Assembly (NCBI GenBank): GCA_949316235.1
Contig: OX438743.1
Location: forward strand, 40,579,242-40,643,241
Direction: 5' to 3'
Length of the DNA: 64,000 nt
DNA from: Oegoconia quadripuncta
Taxonomy: Eukaryota; Arthropoda; Insecta; Lepidoptera; Autostichidae
Shown: piece after piece, positions 51,067-62,355 of the stretch
How the letters are laid out: every line of letters begins with the position of its first letter
Numbering within the stretch: position 1 is the first letter of the stretch
The notes under the pieces: model-generated
Database searches by the model: none
What the model was told of the DNA's origin: nothing
Seen by the model: the letters and a program-made list of their open reading frames with translations, nothing else
Position numbers and translations under genes: made by a program

Positions 51067-51955
51067 ATATGAGCCTCTGTGGCTCAGCGGTTAAGACGGG
51101 TTAAGACCAATTTAGGAGGTCCATATCATTTTTGTTCTGCAGAAGCGTGCTATTCGTGCCATTTATAAATTAGGACCTAGAGTGTCTCTTAGAGATAAGT
51201 TTAAGGAAATTAATATCTTAACAATGACTTCTCAATACATTTATGAGAATTTGTTATATGCAAAAAAAATATAACCTTATTCGCTAAAAATAGTGATAGG
51301 CACAATGTTAATACAAGGAATAAGAACCAGTTATCCGTTTATGTTAGCCGACTTTCAAAGGGCAATGTATACGCTTTTATAATAAGGTTCCAGTAGACAT
51401 TCAAAATTTGCCTTTAAATAAATTTAAAGCAGAAATTATTAGCAACAGGCTATTATAAAATCACTGACTATTTGAATGATAAGCAAGCATGGACATAGCT
51501 GTCTTATTATTCATATAATTATGAAATCACAAATTGTAACCCATAATCTGTTAAAAAGAGCAACCCTAGAGTTTCTTGCTCGTTCTTCTCTGGGGAGTCA
51601 GCTTTCGAATGAGCCGTAAATTTAAATGTAATATTAATAGTGACGTTTTCAAGTGATAATTTTATCCTATGGAATAAAATATTTTGATTTGATTTGATTT
51701 GTCCGGGTTTGATAGTCAGGCAGGCCATGTACCACTGAGTTTTTAAGTTTAATTTAATTTAGGTATATTTATTTATCCGACTACTCTTAAACAGTGAAGG
51801 GAAACATCGTGAAGAAACCGGCATGCCTGAGAAATAAAAATTCTAAGAGATGTAAAGTTCCCAACCCGCATTGGGCCAGCCGTGGTGGATTATGGCCCAT
51901 GCATACTATCATTATATGAGGGAAGGCAGTGGGATGTTCATGGGCTGAGATGACC
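51067..51955 (+). repeat. SINE family S3 split by an L-A LINE
   Basis: Head at 51067-51122 (TGTGGCTCAGCGGTTAAGAC, then a short internal duplication), body from 51701 (GTCCGGGTTTGATAGTCAGG, CAGGCCATGTACCACTGAG, CCCAACCCGCATTGGGCCAG). GTCC occurs at both edges of the insertion (51119-51122 and 51701-51704). Confidence 0.87.
51123..51700 (+). mobile_element. LINE family L-A (subfamily CTCGTTC) inside S3
   Basis: Reverse transcriptase end: RAIRAIYKLGPRVSLRDKFK, EINILTMTSQYIYENLLYAK, then frame breaks; 3' UTR GAGTTTCTTGCTCGTTCTTC, GACGTTTTCAAGTGATAATT; tail ATTTTGATTTGATTTGATTT. Same subfamily as 18385-18584. Confidence 0.88.
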
Positions 51956-52981
51956 GAAATGGCGAATGATATACGAGTTATACATCCTCGCTATGGTCTT
52001 TAGGAGAGAATTGGAAGTGGTCCTCACTCCACAGACCGACGAGACAGTCTTCTTGCGCTATCCGTGCAATTTGTGGGGTGGTTAGTGATGTATGCGTAAT
52101 TAGGATGCTATTACATCTGACTCCATAAAGTTAATACTATGATGATATCGCTTCCGGAGCTAAGCTCAAATGGAAAGGCAAAACGTGTTGTACAGGCGGC
52201 AGATGTAGAAATACTGACCAGAGGAGAAAGAAACACTAAACTCTACCATCTGGGATTGCCCAGGCCTGTAAACATACGTGATACTGCAGAAGCTAGACAG
52301 TCCCATCAGCATCCTGAAACCATTATTATATTGTAATTAAATGACAAATTTGACCATCTACTTATTTCATATCGAGTAGAGAACTTCAAAAATTTAAAGT
52401 TACGATGGTTTTGTTTTCCTGACTTTACAAGAATTGGAAAACACAAAATTTTCCACAAAATCTACCTCAAAATTTATTGAAACTCGTGGAATTTAGCGAC
52501 GTCCGCCAACGCATTTATCTACTGGAATATTCCTAGAAACAGGGAATCCAGAAGTTATATTTGGGTAGAATTTAAAATAACAAACGCAACGGTGCCAAGG
52601 CTCCCTGAGGATTAGAGACGTCACGTCATGTACGTTTCGGTCTGATGGTTGTCCGGCGAGATGTTATTGTTTGGGATAAGCGGTGACCGCCTCAGATCCC
52701 ACGGGATAGCGGTCGAGTTGCATCTGCTGCGCAAGCAAATATGGTTTGTGGTCTAAAGAACACGTTACAGCGATAACAATTCCTGGAACAAATACTTATT
52801 TTGCATTCGCGTTGTGTTAATAGAAATCCAGCTCAATTTATTTATTGCTTAACACGTTAACATGTTTTTATTTCTTTGTAAGTCCCGCATACTTCAATCG
52901 TTATATTTCCTGTTAAAAACGTAAATAATAAGAAATCTAAACACTTCAAAATACCCGCTGCAGTAAACTACAGTAAAATAT
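51956..52981. other. Intergenic DNA, about 1 kb
   Basis: No gene or repeat I can name. Confidence 0.35.
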
Positions 52982-53157
52982 GGAGTTATGGATGTTTTTC
53001 ATTTATTTATGTATTTATTTACAAAAAAAAAATATATTTGTGTAGTTTATCAACCATCTGGTATCTATAATACAAGCCTAGTTGCTTAGTGTGGAACTAG
53101 ACGGCGCTGTGTGTATGTGCAAAGATATTTATTTATTATTATTTATTTATTTATTAT
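52982..53157 (+). repeat. SINE family S1, head missing
   Basis: GGAGTTATGGATGTTTTTC, CAACCATCTGGTATCTATAA, GGAACTAGACGGCGCTGTGT, ATTTATT tail. Confidence 0.85.
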
Positions 53158-53277
53158 CCATCAAAATCCAGTACCTCATCATAATCAGTCTTACATCTCA
53201 CTGGGAGAGGGAATGAGTCATAACCTTAGACCTTAGATTAACGACTGCCTTATATTGAAAACAACCATTCGTAGATA

Positions 53278-53905
53278 TCATATCATATCATATCATAATT
53301 ATTTATTGCATTTCCATGTGTTAGTTATAAAGGTCTTAAATCTATGTTAGTGTACAGACATGGAAGCCCCGTCAGGACATTGCAACATTATATTAATTTA
53401 TTACTATTTATTATATTAATTACTCATGTCAAAATTTTAAACACAATTATTATTCTCATGTCAAAATAAAAATATATATATTATGAAATCAATGTCAATG
53501 TAAATTAGTTAACTCAATTCTCTATAAAGTTTAGACAATACAAATAAAAATATATTTAAATAGAAACATAGTATTCATTATTTATAAATAATTCGTTTTT
53601 TATTTGATTGGGTCATTGAAAAATTCATTTAAATTATAATAACATTTTTGGATCAAATATTCTTTCAATCTACCGATAAATCTCCCCTCATTCTCTTCTG
53701 TTTTTATATCACCGGGAATACCATTATATATTTTGACGGCCATGTATTTTGTACCCCTTCTTGACATCTCCAGTGTATTATTTGGGATAGCTAGTCTATT
53801 AATCTGGCGAAGGTTCTGTGGGCGACAGATTTGTGGGAAAAATGTATTATGTTTTTTTACAAATTTACATATTTCCAATACCACACATAATACCACTAGT
53901 GATCA
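53278..53905 (-). pseudogene. LINE, 5'-truncated, with reverse transcriptase C-terminus
   Basis: Plus strand begins with TATCATATCATATCATATC, a pentamer tail, then TTATTGCATTTCCATGTG. The minus-strand frame 53600-53896 reads FFPQICRPQNLRQINRLAIP, NTLEMSRRGTKYMAVKIYNG, IPGDIKTEENEGRFIGRLKE, YLIQKCYYNLNEFFNDP: the R-G-KY-A-KIYN-IP pattern is a LINE reverse transcriptase C-terminus, related to L-A but clearly another family. Confidence 0.8.
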
Positions 53906-54700
53906 CCCACCCAAGGACTGACTGCCCCAGACATTGCTTAACTTCGCTAATTGGTAACAAATAGCGAATGCGCCTGAGCCACGAGTGCTTCAAAATTCAG
54001 TCAGTACCTACTTGTTCTAATTCCGTGTAAACGCCATCGCTCATGACTAGCGCAGCGCCCCGATACCTGCTCTTTTTGCGAATTATAATCCGCTAATAGT
54101 GGGCATTGTCCACAGATGACGGACACCATATTCAAAGATCATTTTCTGTCACTATGACTCTTATTACAATGGACAGGACGGGTTTGTAACAGTTTCGTTG
54201 CCACAATAGGGAAGAGTTGAACCTTTCCGTCTTCCAAGAAACGTCTTAAATCATATTTTTGGCAAAAAAAAGCTCTTTCGAAAGGCATAACTCTATCAGT
54301 GACTAGATGAATGTAAAACTTGTGCGAGGCTTTGTGTGGGAGCTCTGTCTATTGTCGCAATTGTCAGTTCTGCTACTTGTGTGTACTAACAATACGGTTT
54401 AGTTATTACAAATAACTGGAAATCAATAGTTAATCCCCAGCCTGAAATTACGCTAAATGCTATGGGTATATTTCTTAGAAGGGCCCGAAGGTGGAGCCAT
54501 ATTACTCAGGGTGGGTTATAAACAATAGAATTCTGTTAAATCTAGAAATTCTGTTACTTATTAAAGAGGAAACTTTTTCCCAACAATCTCACCCTACCTC
54601 AATGGAATGCCTAGGTCGTTATGCATGGCAGACATTATCTACTGTTACAGAAAACTGCTGCTCCGAGCGGGTTGGTTAGTTCGTGTCAATTTAAGAATAA
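53906..54700. other. Intergenic DNA
   Basis: No gene supported. Confidence 0.35.
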
Positions 54701-55376
54701 GGCCCGTATTAATAAACCATTCTCAAGATTGAGAACAGTCTTGTGACCGGTCTCAAGTAAACGTGTTGATTAATAAACCTAACTTGAGACTTGAAAGGCA
54801 TGTGCATCCTCAAGCAGTACTCACTTGAGAGGTGCGCCTATTAATAAACGAAACTCAAGATTGTCAGTCATTCGCCGGTGAGGCGAATACTTGAGAAGTG
54901 ATCTCAACTGAGTAGACCTCAAGATTGGTTTATAAATTATCACGGAGCTTGAGATAGCGTCAAATTTTTAAGACGCATTTTTTTTTTTTTTTTTAATGCT
55001 CAACCGTTTGGTACTTGACCTCAATCACACCTGATGTTAAGTGAAGATGAGGCCGAAGGTGGAAGCGTACTGACCCAGAAACCCCAAGACATTTGGGGGA
55101 CTGGCTATTTTATCTCTGACAACCGGAACACAACAATGCTATTAACATTGCTGCTTGGCGGCAGATTTAGATAAGATGGTGGTAGCTAGCCAGGCGGACA
55201 TTTAAAATGCCCTACCACCAACCAAACCGAGTACTTAAACATGTACCCCGCTGGGGATCGAACCCGCGACCTCCGAATCGTGAACCCAATGTTGTTTACA
55301 TTGAGCCACGGAGGCGGTTTGCATTTCGGGTGATACAGCCTCAAGACTTGTATTGAGATTGGTTTATAATACGAGC
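54701..55376 (-). mobile_element. GGCCCG-end MITE with a SINE inside
   Basis: Starts GGCCCGTATTAATAAACC and follows 14680-15011 closely (ACAGTCTTGTGACCGGTCTC, AGCAGTACTCACTTGAGAGG, GAGCTTGAGATAGCGTCAA). After GACGCATTT it is broken by an S2 copy and resumes GCATTTCGGGTGATACAGCC to TTTATAATACGAGC. Confidence 0.85.
54978..55320 (-). repeat. SINE family S2, full length, inside the MITE
   Basis: Long T run, then the complement of S2 through to the head CCGCCTCCGTGGCTCAATGT and GGTTCGATCCCC. GCATTT on both sides (54975, 55321) is the target duplication. Good preservation suggests a young copy. Confidence 0.92.
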
Positions 55377-55811
55377 ATTTAGCGACACACACATACATGT
55401 ATAAATGTGAAAATAACAAATGAACAAAGTGCAATTACAACGGGAGATAAAAGTAATCGGTCGGTCTCAACAACCACGTTGTTAGACCGAACCGTATAAA
55501 ATATATATTATGGTTTGTTGACCCAGACTATCGAGTGAAGCGTTCTATGTCCTTCAATCAATTATGGAATTATTGAAGAACTCATGTCCTATGGGGGTTT
55601 TCCAGATGGCAATTGTCAAAATTCTATGGTGTTAATGTTCTCTCACTCGACGAATGTCGTTCATTTGGAATAATGTGTCAAAATCAAACGCCCCATAATG
55701 GAGAGTATAAATATATTATTTACTTAGTAAATTTACTATTAGGTACATAGTTTACTATTCTAAATTACATCTCTAATATGCCTCCATAAGATAGCAATTT
55801 TACAGAATTTT
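55377..55811. other. Intergenic DNA
   Basis: Nothing supported. Confidence 0.35.
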
Positions 55812-55970
55812 TTAATTAAATATTTTTTATTTTTTTTTATTAAAAACTGGTTTCGCTTTTGACTACAATCTCACCTGATGGAAAGTGACGTTGAAGCCGA
55901 AGATGTATCACGCGCACCCAGTAAATGCCTATTCACTCTAGACTTGAAGATCCCAAGGTTGTAAGCGTGT
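55812..55970 (-). pseudogene. LINE C-terminal fragment, YNLGIFKSRVNRHL family
   Basis: Complement reads NLGIFKSRVNRHLLGARDTS then SASTSLSIR and stop, with 3' UTR GATTGTAGTCAAAAGCG and an A-rich end. Same family as 8940-9240. Confidence 0.75.
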
Positions 55971-55984
55971 AATATGTACATGAA

Positions 55985-56520
55985 ACAACAAATTTATAAA
56001 ACACAATTAAAAATACCTACCTATATCTTATAGAAAAAATACGCCGTCCAACTCGCTTCCGTGAGGCATAGTACCTAGTACGCTAGCGCGCATTAGCTTA
56101 GCTGCTGAGCAAAGTAGGCACCAGCTCTCACATCTCCAGAAGCGTGGACCAGTCTAACGGATAAATCCTTTACAAATTGTTTTGTATCAGAAAACCACGG
56201 GCCCAATGTCTCCACTGCAAGCGACGCAAACTAGTGGTTTATAGAGATTGACGCATATTTACGGCGCTTGTTACTTTGAGCTTGTTCAGCCGCGGTTCCA
56301 GCTCTTTGCGCAGTTTCTTGTATATGGGACGGTGCCAAAGTATCCGCACAAGTTGCGTCCCATACCAGGGTACCAAGATAGCTCCATCAGGTCTTTTCCC
56401 GTCGTCCCTGAATAAGCCACAAGGCTCCAGAGACGCCGGGACCGCTGCAGTTGCTAGAGCGCGCCTAATTAACTGATTAATTGCACCGTGGCGATATGCG
56501 TGGCCGGCACTCTTCATGCA
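55985..56520 (-). pseudogene. LINE C-terminal region with an RPDG nuclease-like motif
   Basis: The minus-strand frame from 56517 reads [75 protein letters not shown] is a conserved block of a lepidopteran LINE group, and R-P-D-G resembles the nuclease core of restriction-like endonuclease LINEs. The frame is broken at 56239 by a stop and continues, damaged, to the block matching 23011-23160. Clade not fixed. Confidence 0.68.
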
Positions 56521-56699
56521 AGAGAGTCCGAGAGATTGTTTACTATTAATTTATTTAGTTAGTAATTTAGCACCATACAATTTTGGCAATTGCCATCTAG
56601 AAAGGCAGTTGGCAGCCATGAACAATACACAAAACAGTCTCATATATCTTCCTTCCTACCTTCCATCTCATATGCCGTGGTAATACGGATTTTTATAAA
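56521..56699. other. Intergenic DNA
   Basis: Nothing supported. Confidence 0.3.
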
Positions 56700-56915
56700 A
56701 ATAAATGGAACGTTTCACTTATAGACTGAAATACTTAGAATTAATTTTCGGTGTCGCAATGTGGTGTGAAAGGAATGACGGTTACTCCACCGACAAGAGC
56801 GTAACTCTTAATTACAAGAAGAATGTGATGTCAAAGTAGGTCTCCTTCTTAGTATAAATTGCAGTCCGGAAGTAAACTATAACACTGGTTTTCAGTGGAG
56901 CCTAGGTGGAGGTTG
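56700..56915 (-). repeat. Dispersed repeat shared with 15880-16055
   Basis: GTTTCACTTATAGACTGAAA, ATTAATTTTCGGTGTCGCAA and CTGGTTTTCAGTGGAGCCTA are the complement of blocks at 15880-16055. This copy has about 40 extra bases in the middle. Confidence 0.65.
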
Positions 56916-57065
56916 TTTTGGATACTACCAAGAAGCCCCATGCAATGCGGTTCCTCTCTGGGCAGTTTCCCATAACGCCGGAAATGCCCGCTATATGGTC
57001 CGCCTAGGCATTCAATTACATGGCAGGCATATGCGACAAGTTACAAAATATTAACTCGAGCGCCT

Positions 57066-57373
57066 AACCAGATCCGTGGCTCAATGTAAACAACATTGGG
57101 TTTACGATTCGTAGGTCGCGGGTTCGATCCCCAGCGGGGTACATGTTTAAGTACTCGGTTTGGTTGGTGGTAGGGCATTTTACATCTTATCTAAATTTGC
57201 CGCCAAGCAGCAATGTTAATAGCATTGTTGTGTTCCGGTTGTCAGAGATAAGATAGCCAGTCCCCCAAATGTGATGGGGTTTCCGGGTCAGGACGCTTCC
57301 ACCTTCGACCTCATCTTCACTTAACATCAGGTGTGATTGAGGTCAAGTACCAACCCGTTGTGCTTAAAAAAAA
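57066..57373 (+). repeat. SINE family S2 with internal deletion
   Basis: Head CCGTGGCTCAATGTAAACAA and B box GGTTCGATCCC intact; the stretch with GTCCGCCTGGCTAGC is missing; the rest is close to 48970. Confidence 0.9.
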
Positions 57374-57399
57374 TATTTTTATTTACTTAACGTGGCAAA

Positions 57400-57607
57400 A
57401 ATTAGGGAAGGCTTTAGGCGCTTTTACAACACAGGCTAGTAATAAAAATGCAACATGAACGCTACATTACTGGTACCAACATCCTACCAACTGGCTCTGC
57501 CCGAATCTCCTGATTATGAATGTGGAGAAGAAGAGCAATCGGCACTTCATATTTTATTTGACAAAATTGGATTAAGGAGCTCGAACTCATGTTTGACGAC
57601 CTAAACG
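57400..57607 (+). pseudogene. LINE ORF2 C-terminal remnant (Cys-Gly-Glu-Glu-Glu type)
   Basis: The frame gives LALPESPDYECGEEEQSALH and ILFDKIG, resembling C-x-x-CGEEE-T-x-H-IL at the end of RNase H-bearing LINEs; the first and last cysteines are lost. Short and worn. Confidence 0.45.
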
Positions 57608-57843
57608 ACGTTCGATGCGACATTCGCATGCCAGGCTATTTCACAATTAATAATGAAATATAACAACATTTATGTAAAATCAAAGCCTGATTTTAAAAGA
57701 GCAGCCCTTCGAGTTTCTTGCTTGTTCTTCTCAGGGGAAAATTGCATTTTGAACAAGCATTAACATAAAAAATGTAAAATTGACTATTTTAAGTGTACTC
57801 TGTGTACCTACAAAATAAAACATTTTTGACTTTGACTTTGACT
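57608..57843 (+). mobile_element. LINE family L-A, 3' UTR fragment
   Basis: CGCATGCCAGGCTATTTCAC, CAAAGCCTGATTTTAAAAGA, TTTCTTGCTTGTTCTTCTCA, GTACCTACAAAATAAAAC, TGACTTTGACTTTGACTT tail. Confidence 0.88.
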
Positions 57844-57924
57844 TAAATTCAGAAATTAAATTCAAAAAAAAAGTGTTCTAAAGCGATCAGCCGCCGTAGC
57901 ATGACATCGTTTGTCGCGCGCAAC

Positions 57925-58019
57925 ATTGGAGTGAGAGTGGGATAGTTGTATATTTCGTCCAAGCGAATGAGCAGGACAAATATTATCTCGCGCGACATAT
58001 ACGTTTATCGCGCCTGTCA
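57925..58019 (-). repeat. Dispersed repeat fragment shared with 13355-13430
   Basis: GAGAGTGGGATAGTTGTATA, CGTCCAAGCGAATGAGCAGG, ATTATCTCGCGCGACA are the complement of 13355-13430. Confidence 0.6.
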
Positions 58020-58329
58020 TGCTGGGGACCAATCGCGCATTTTACAATGGTTTTACCGTTCGAACGGAACGTTTTTGGTTTTGGTTTAGCTTTAGTTTAG
58101 CTTAAGTAAAAGATAGTATCACGCTATTTTCTGTGAACGATTATATCGTTGACGCTATACCAAAGTAAAGCCAAACACAAAATGTTTAGAGCTAGCCGCG
58201 AGTATTAAAAAAACTAGTTTAATTTCCGTTCAAATGATTAGCGCGATACGAAATGTGCTTACGTAACGTTTTTGGTTATGGTTTAGCTTTGGTATTATCG
58301 TTCAAACTTAGCGCGATCGGCCCCCAGCA
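58020..58329. mobile_element. 310-bp element with TGCTGGGG-CCATCGCGC inverted ends
   Basis: TGCTGGGGACCAATCGCGC on the left mirrors GCGCGATCGGCCCCCAGCA on the right. Inside, AACGTTTTTGGTTTTGG and TTTAGCTTT appear at 58069 and 58267 in direct orientation, and a near complement at 58155. No coding capacity. Abuts the shared fragment 57925-58019. Confidence 0.6.
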
Positions 58330-58556
58330 CAGCCTGCTATCTATCGAGAGGACCCGTATCCTTCCTTCCTTATTATAACCGTCGTCATAATCCACCTGAC
58401 AGTCTTTTCAAGCCACCTATGCCAAGCCACCGACTTGGCTTATCAACTGTCTACCGACACAATTTCCGAGCTTCAAGCGCTTTTGCCACTCATATTATAG
58501 TAGCCTTCTGCTGCCGCCATACGCTCACTGCATCTAGGCGCAGTCTGTGATGTATA

Positions 58557-59596
58557 CAGGGCGTCCCAAAGTTATGGGACATGAAGGGGAAGTACCTTAA
58601 ATATCGTAGATAGTGAATTTTGCTCAAAGAAGACTTTATGTTATTTTTAAAAGTTAGTAATTCTGCATTCATAGATTTTCTAAAAATTATTTGCTTCGGC
58701 TGGGAATCGAACCGACTCAAATGTGAAAAAAAAAACACCCTACTTTTATGATGCCAATCGAAAGAATAGCTAAAAAATAATAACTCTGCCTAAGTAACAT
58801 AGTATTTTAAAAGAAAGGAACAACGTGAAATTAATCATTTTAATCAAATAAAAAACATACATGAAACTGCCGTAGTCAATTAAGTAGGTATTTTTTTGTA
58901 AATTAATTAATTAAATGCTCAAAATGTGATCCCTCTTGTCTTACGCAAATCGCCAATCTTTTAATGAGCCCGCTGCCTGTTGATTTTCTAATCATTTTAT
59001 GGTGAACACTCGATGTGATATGGCACAATTCTGTTTGCAACTCGCCTACGTTCTCGTATCGCTTTTTGTATAGCATATCTTTCACGTATCCCCAAAAGAA
59101 GAAATCTAATGGAAATATTTGAGTGGTGTGTTGAACGTATTGAAATACAAGTTTTATCATTTCATCTACACGTGCACTTATAATAAGGAAAACTATGTTA
59201 GTACCTATTTTATGAAGTGGGTACTTATTTACGAATAATCAATGCTATCTTTGGAATGATAATATCGCTACTTTTCGAACGTCGTCGGCAATAAATAACT
59301 TTCTTGAAATTTGACTCAATCATTTTATGTTGTTCCTTTCTTTTAAAATACTATGTTACTTAGGCAGAGTTATTATTTTTTAGCTATTCTTTCGATTGGC
59401 ATCATAAAAGTAGGGTGTTTTTTTTTTCACATTTAAGTCGGTTCGATTCCCAGCCGAAGCAAGTAATTTTTAGAAAATCTATGAATGCAGAATTACTAAC
59501 TTTTAAAAATAACATAAAGTCTTCTTTGAGCAAAATTCACTATCTACGATATTTAAGGTACTTCCCCTTCATGTCCCATAACTTTGGGACGCCCTG
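58557..59596 (-). mobile_element. Long-TIR mariner-superfamily element, copy 3
   Basis: CAGGGCGTCCC at the start, GGGACGCCCTG at the end, TA flanks (58555-58556, 59597-59598). The arms match those of 5884 and 19086. 1040 bp in all; the interior keeps only the last third of the transposase. Confidence 0.92.
58903..59160 (-). pseudogene. Tc1/mariner-type transposase, C-terminal end only
   Basis: From PLDFFFWGYVKDMLYKKRYE to EGSHFEHLIN the 68 residues equal those at 6230-6652. The 17 residues before are from unrelated internal sequence, so a deletion removed the second catalytic aspartate. Inactive. Confidence 0.85.
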
Positions 59597-59598
59597 TA

Positions 59599-61184
59599 TA
59601 TGAAAACAGTGGGCCGAGCTCACTCGACCTTCTTCCCCATAGGGTATAGCCCTATTGACATGTTGCATTTCATTGACTACACCCCTATTTGCCAAGAGGT
59701 AGTAGAAAATCTTATTTCTTTCTTTAAATTAGTCTGGGATTCAAGTTAAAAATATAGAGTCACTTAGGGCACCGTAAACGGCACGGGCACGAGCTTTATT
59801 TTTTTTTTTTCGCGGGTAAATGCGTATGTCCGAGGTAAAACTTTTGTTTTATTAAATTTTAAAGAAAGAACATAATCAGCTATCTAGAATTTTATTTGAA
59901 TTTCGAACGAAACATTCGATTGTGAAACTTCAAAAAGAGGCTTCTTGATAATTTTTAATCAAGTATATTTCTAGTCACGCATTTATCAAATAGATACCTA
60001 TATATAAAACGTTTATCTAATCTTAATATTTTTATTGTATACGAAATTGTTACAGAAATATGCATTGTAAAATGCACAATGGCGAGCTTAATTCTGATAT
60101 AGAGTTTTCTACCAGCAAATTTTAGAGATACATAGTGTTTATTAGAATAGTTTATTTGCATGTTACACAAACACATACCTACAAGAATATTCGACCGCAC
60201 AATTAGGTATTCTGCTTAGTGAAATGATTTTCGAAATGTAGCCATATTTCACAGTAATTAAAAATTAAGTAAGTATCTAAATCTTGTAAACCTAGGGGTG
60301 TTCTACTTTTCGTTTACTCGTTCAAAGAATTACACCTGCGAGTATTTTCATTTTTTTTTCTGTGCAGAAAGTAGCCGTCGAATGAGAATATAGAGTTTTG
60401 AAATTGGAACGCGTAACTACACGTAACTATTGACATTGAATATCAAATTCCTAAAACATTCGAAACGTGAAAAATTTGAATTCAATACATTTAAATTCGA
60501 GGTTTAGTTTTATAATCCAATATTCAGAATGTTTAAAATAAGATTTGCGTAGAATTTTTCTGAGTTGCAAGCGAAATGTGCAATTTGAACTAAAAAAAGC
60601 GCTCTCTAAACTCTTATTGCGACACCAAGTCGCCACTAAACCATTCAGTACCGTTTCGGATAATGGACCAACTTTTCTTTCTTATAATGCCAAAATATAA
60701 CAAAGACAAACAAACGAGAGAGTTACAGGACCCAACAATGGAATTGCAAAAATTGCAATATGAACGTAAATGGAATTTTCAAGTCATGCAAAAGTGTGAC
60801 AATCTGCACAATAGCCCTGCGAACTCATGTTGGTCAGTTTGGGGAAGTGACGGCTCATATTGAATTTTGGCAACCCTTTATTATGGTAGGCGGCTGGACC
60901 ATAGAGTCTGCAGAATAAGCGGACACAAAATCTCATTAAATATTTCTAAAGTTGCTTATTTTACTTTAAGCAATCGACTTCGTAAACTTAATTCACCTGA
61001 GATAATTCACCTAGGTGAATTAAATGCACTTTTAGTAAACTTTAAACACCTGTACTGCTAATTATAAAACAAAAGACATATATTTAAAATAATAAGTAAA
61101 CTTTATTCACCCCAGTTTAACAGATCATTTCTAGAAAATGTTTATTTAATATGCTTAACTGGGCCTCACGTATAAAATCATTCA
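59599..61184. other. Intergenic DNA, about 1.6 kb
   Basis: Short open frames only (such as 60663-60863). 60060-60125 (CACAATGGCGAGCTTAATTC) faintly resembles the TTTATTGCA-type LINE end. Nothing supported. Confidence 0.35.
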
Positions 61185-61330
61185 ACTGTACCTGTGTATC
61201 CTCTCGACATGTCCAAACCATCTCAGCATACCTTTTTCAATCTTTGTCACTACGTCTTTTTTCACACTGCTTAACTCCCTAATTACAATATTCCTGATTC
61301 TATCTTTCAAAGTCACCCCACTCATACTTT
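61185..61330 (-). pseudogene. LINE reverse transcriptase C-terminal fragment
   Basis: Complement reads SMSGVTLKDRIRNIVIRELS, SVKKDVVTKIEKGMLRWFGH, VERIHR: IEKGMLRWFGHVERM is a widely shared phrase in LINE reverse transcriptase proteins. Both ends cut; joined at a T run to the next fragment. Confidence 0.72.
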
Positions 61331-61344
61331 TTTTTTTTTATGAT

Positions 61345-61660
61345 TGACTGGATTCCACAATGATTCATTCATAGCCGCTTCTTCTTCTTAGTCGCTGTTT
61401 TTGCGTTCGATTCTATGGAGCGCCCAAAATTTAGATTGGAGGTTAACTCCATGCCCAAAAGATTGAGGTGGTCGGAGATTGGTACGGATACATCCCGGAA
61501 AGTCGGAGTCAGGTCAATACTTCTCAATGATCTCATTTCCACTACATTAATTCTACTTTCATTCTTCTTTTGCCATACCCAGCATTTAGTACCGCAGCAC
61601 AGCAGTAAATCAGTGTTGGAACCAGTACCCGCCATGAAAAATAATAAAGAAAATTATTTT
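61345..61660 (-). pseudogene. LINE reverse transcriptase fragment, palm end
   Basis: Minus frame reads INVVEMRSLRSIDLTPTFRD, VSVPISDHLNLLGMELTSNL, NFGRSIESNAKTATKKKKRL; I-D-LNLLG-E-SNL-F resembles the ...LLG-SS-L-F segment after the YADD box of insect LINEs. Upstream WQKKNESR is worn. A different family from L-A. Confidence 0.6.
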
Positions 61661-62092
61661 TATGGTATTTATTTCTTGGAGCCTGTTCAAGCTGCCTCGT
61701 AGGCTGGTTCAGCCCTCAGTTACCTTGTTCTTTTACTTTGCCCAAATATTTTAAGTACCTAAATTGTAAATAAAATATTTTGAAATTAACGTTTTGTAGT
61801 TTATTTATGCTGACCGTACAAAATCAACAACATAATCCGGGGTCCACGCGGAAGGGTTTCGTGGCAAATGACAGGCGGTCACACATCATTGTGGATCAAG
61901 AGGTATCGTTACGAAGTACACTCTAATCACAACCAATAAGACCTAAATTCCCGTGACAAAATATTGCAGATGCCCTTCTGTGCAGATGTTTCAATCAATA
62001 TTATATCCTACATCTACGTAACTGCGTATGTATATAAAAAGTAAATAAAATGTTCAATGAATAGAACTAATTTAAGAGTACACTACATTCCA
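61661..62092. other. Intergenic DNA
   Basis: Nothing supported. Confidence 0.35.
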
Positions 62093-62355
62093 AATCAGCG
62101 TCGGTAATTCAGCGGTTAAGACGCGGTCTCCCAATTTGGGAAGCCCGGGTTCAATTCCCAGACAGGCCATGTACCAATGAATTTTTAATTTAATTAAGTA
62201 CTTATGTGCATTTATCCGACTGCTCTAAAACATCGGGAGGAAACTTGCATGAATGAGAAATAAAATTCGAAGGCATGTGAAGTCCCCAACCCGCAATTGG
62301 GTCCGCATGGTAGACTATCCCTGCAGTGGGATGTTTACGGGTTGAGATGATGATA
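62093..62355 (+). repeat. SINE family S3, full length with small deletions
   Basis: CAGCGTCGGTAATTCAGCGG head, B box GGTTCAATTCC, ACAGGCCATGTACCAATGAA, GGCATGTGAAGTCCCCAAC, TGCAGTGGGATGTTTACGGG, GATGATGATAAT end. Confidence 0.89.

Noticed and set aside
52139..52336. 65-codon frame starting MMISLPELSSNGKAKRV
   Set aside because: No recognisable domain, promoter or splice signals; could be chance.
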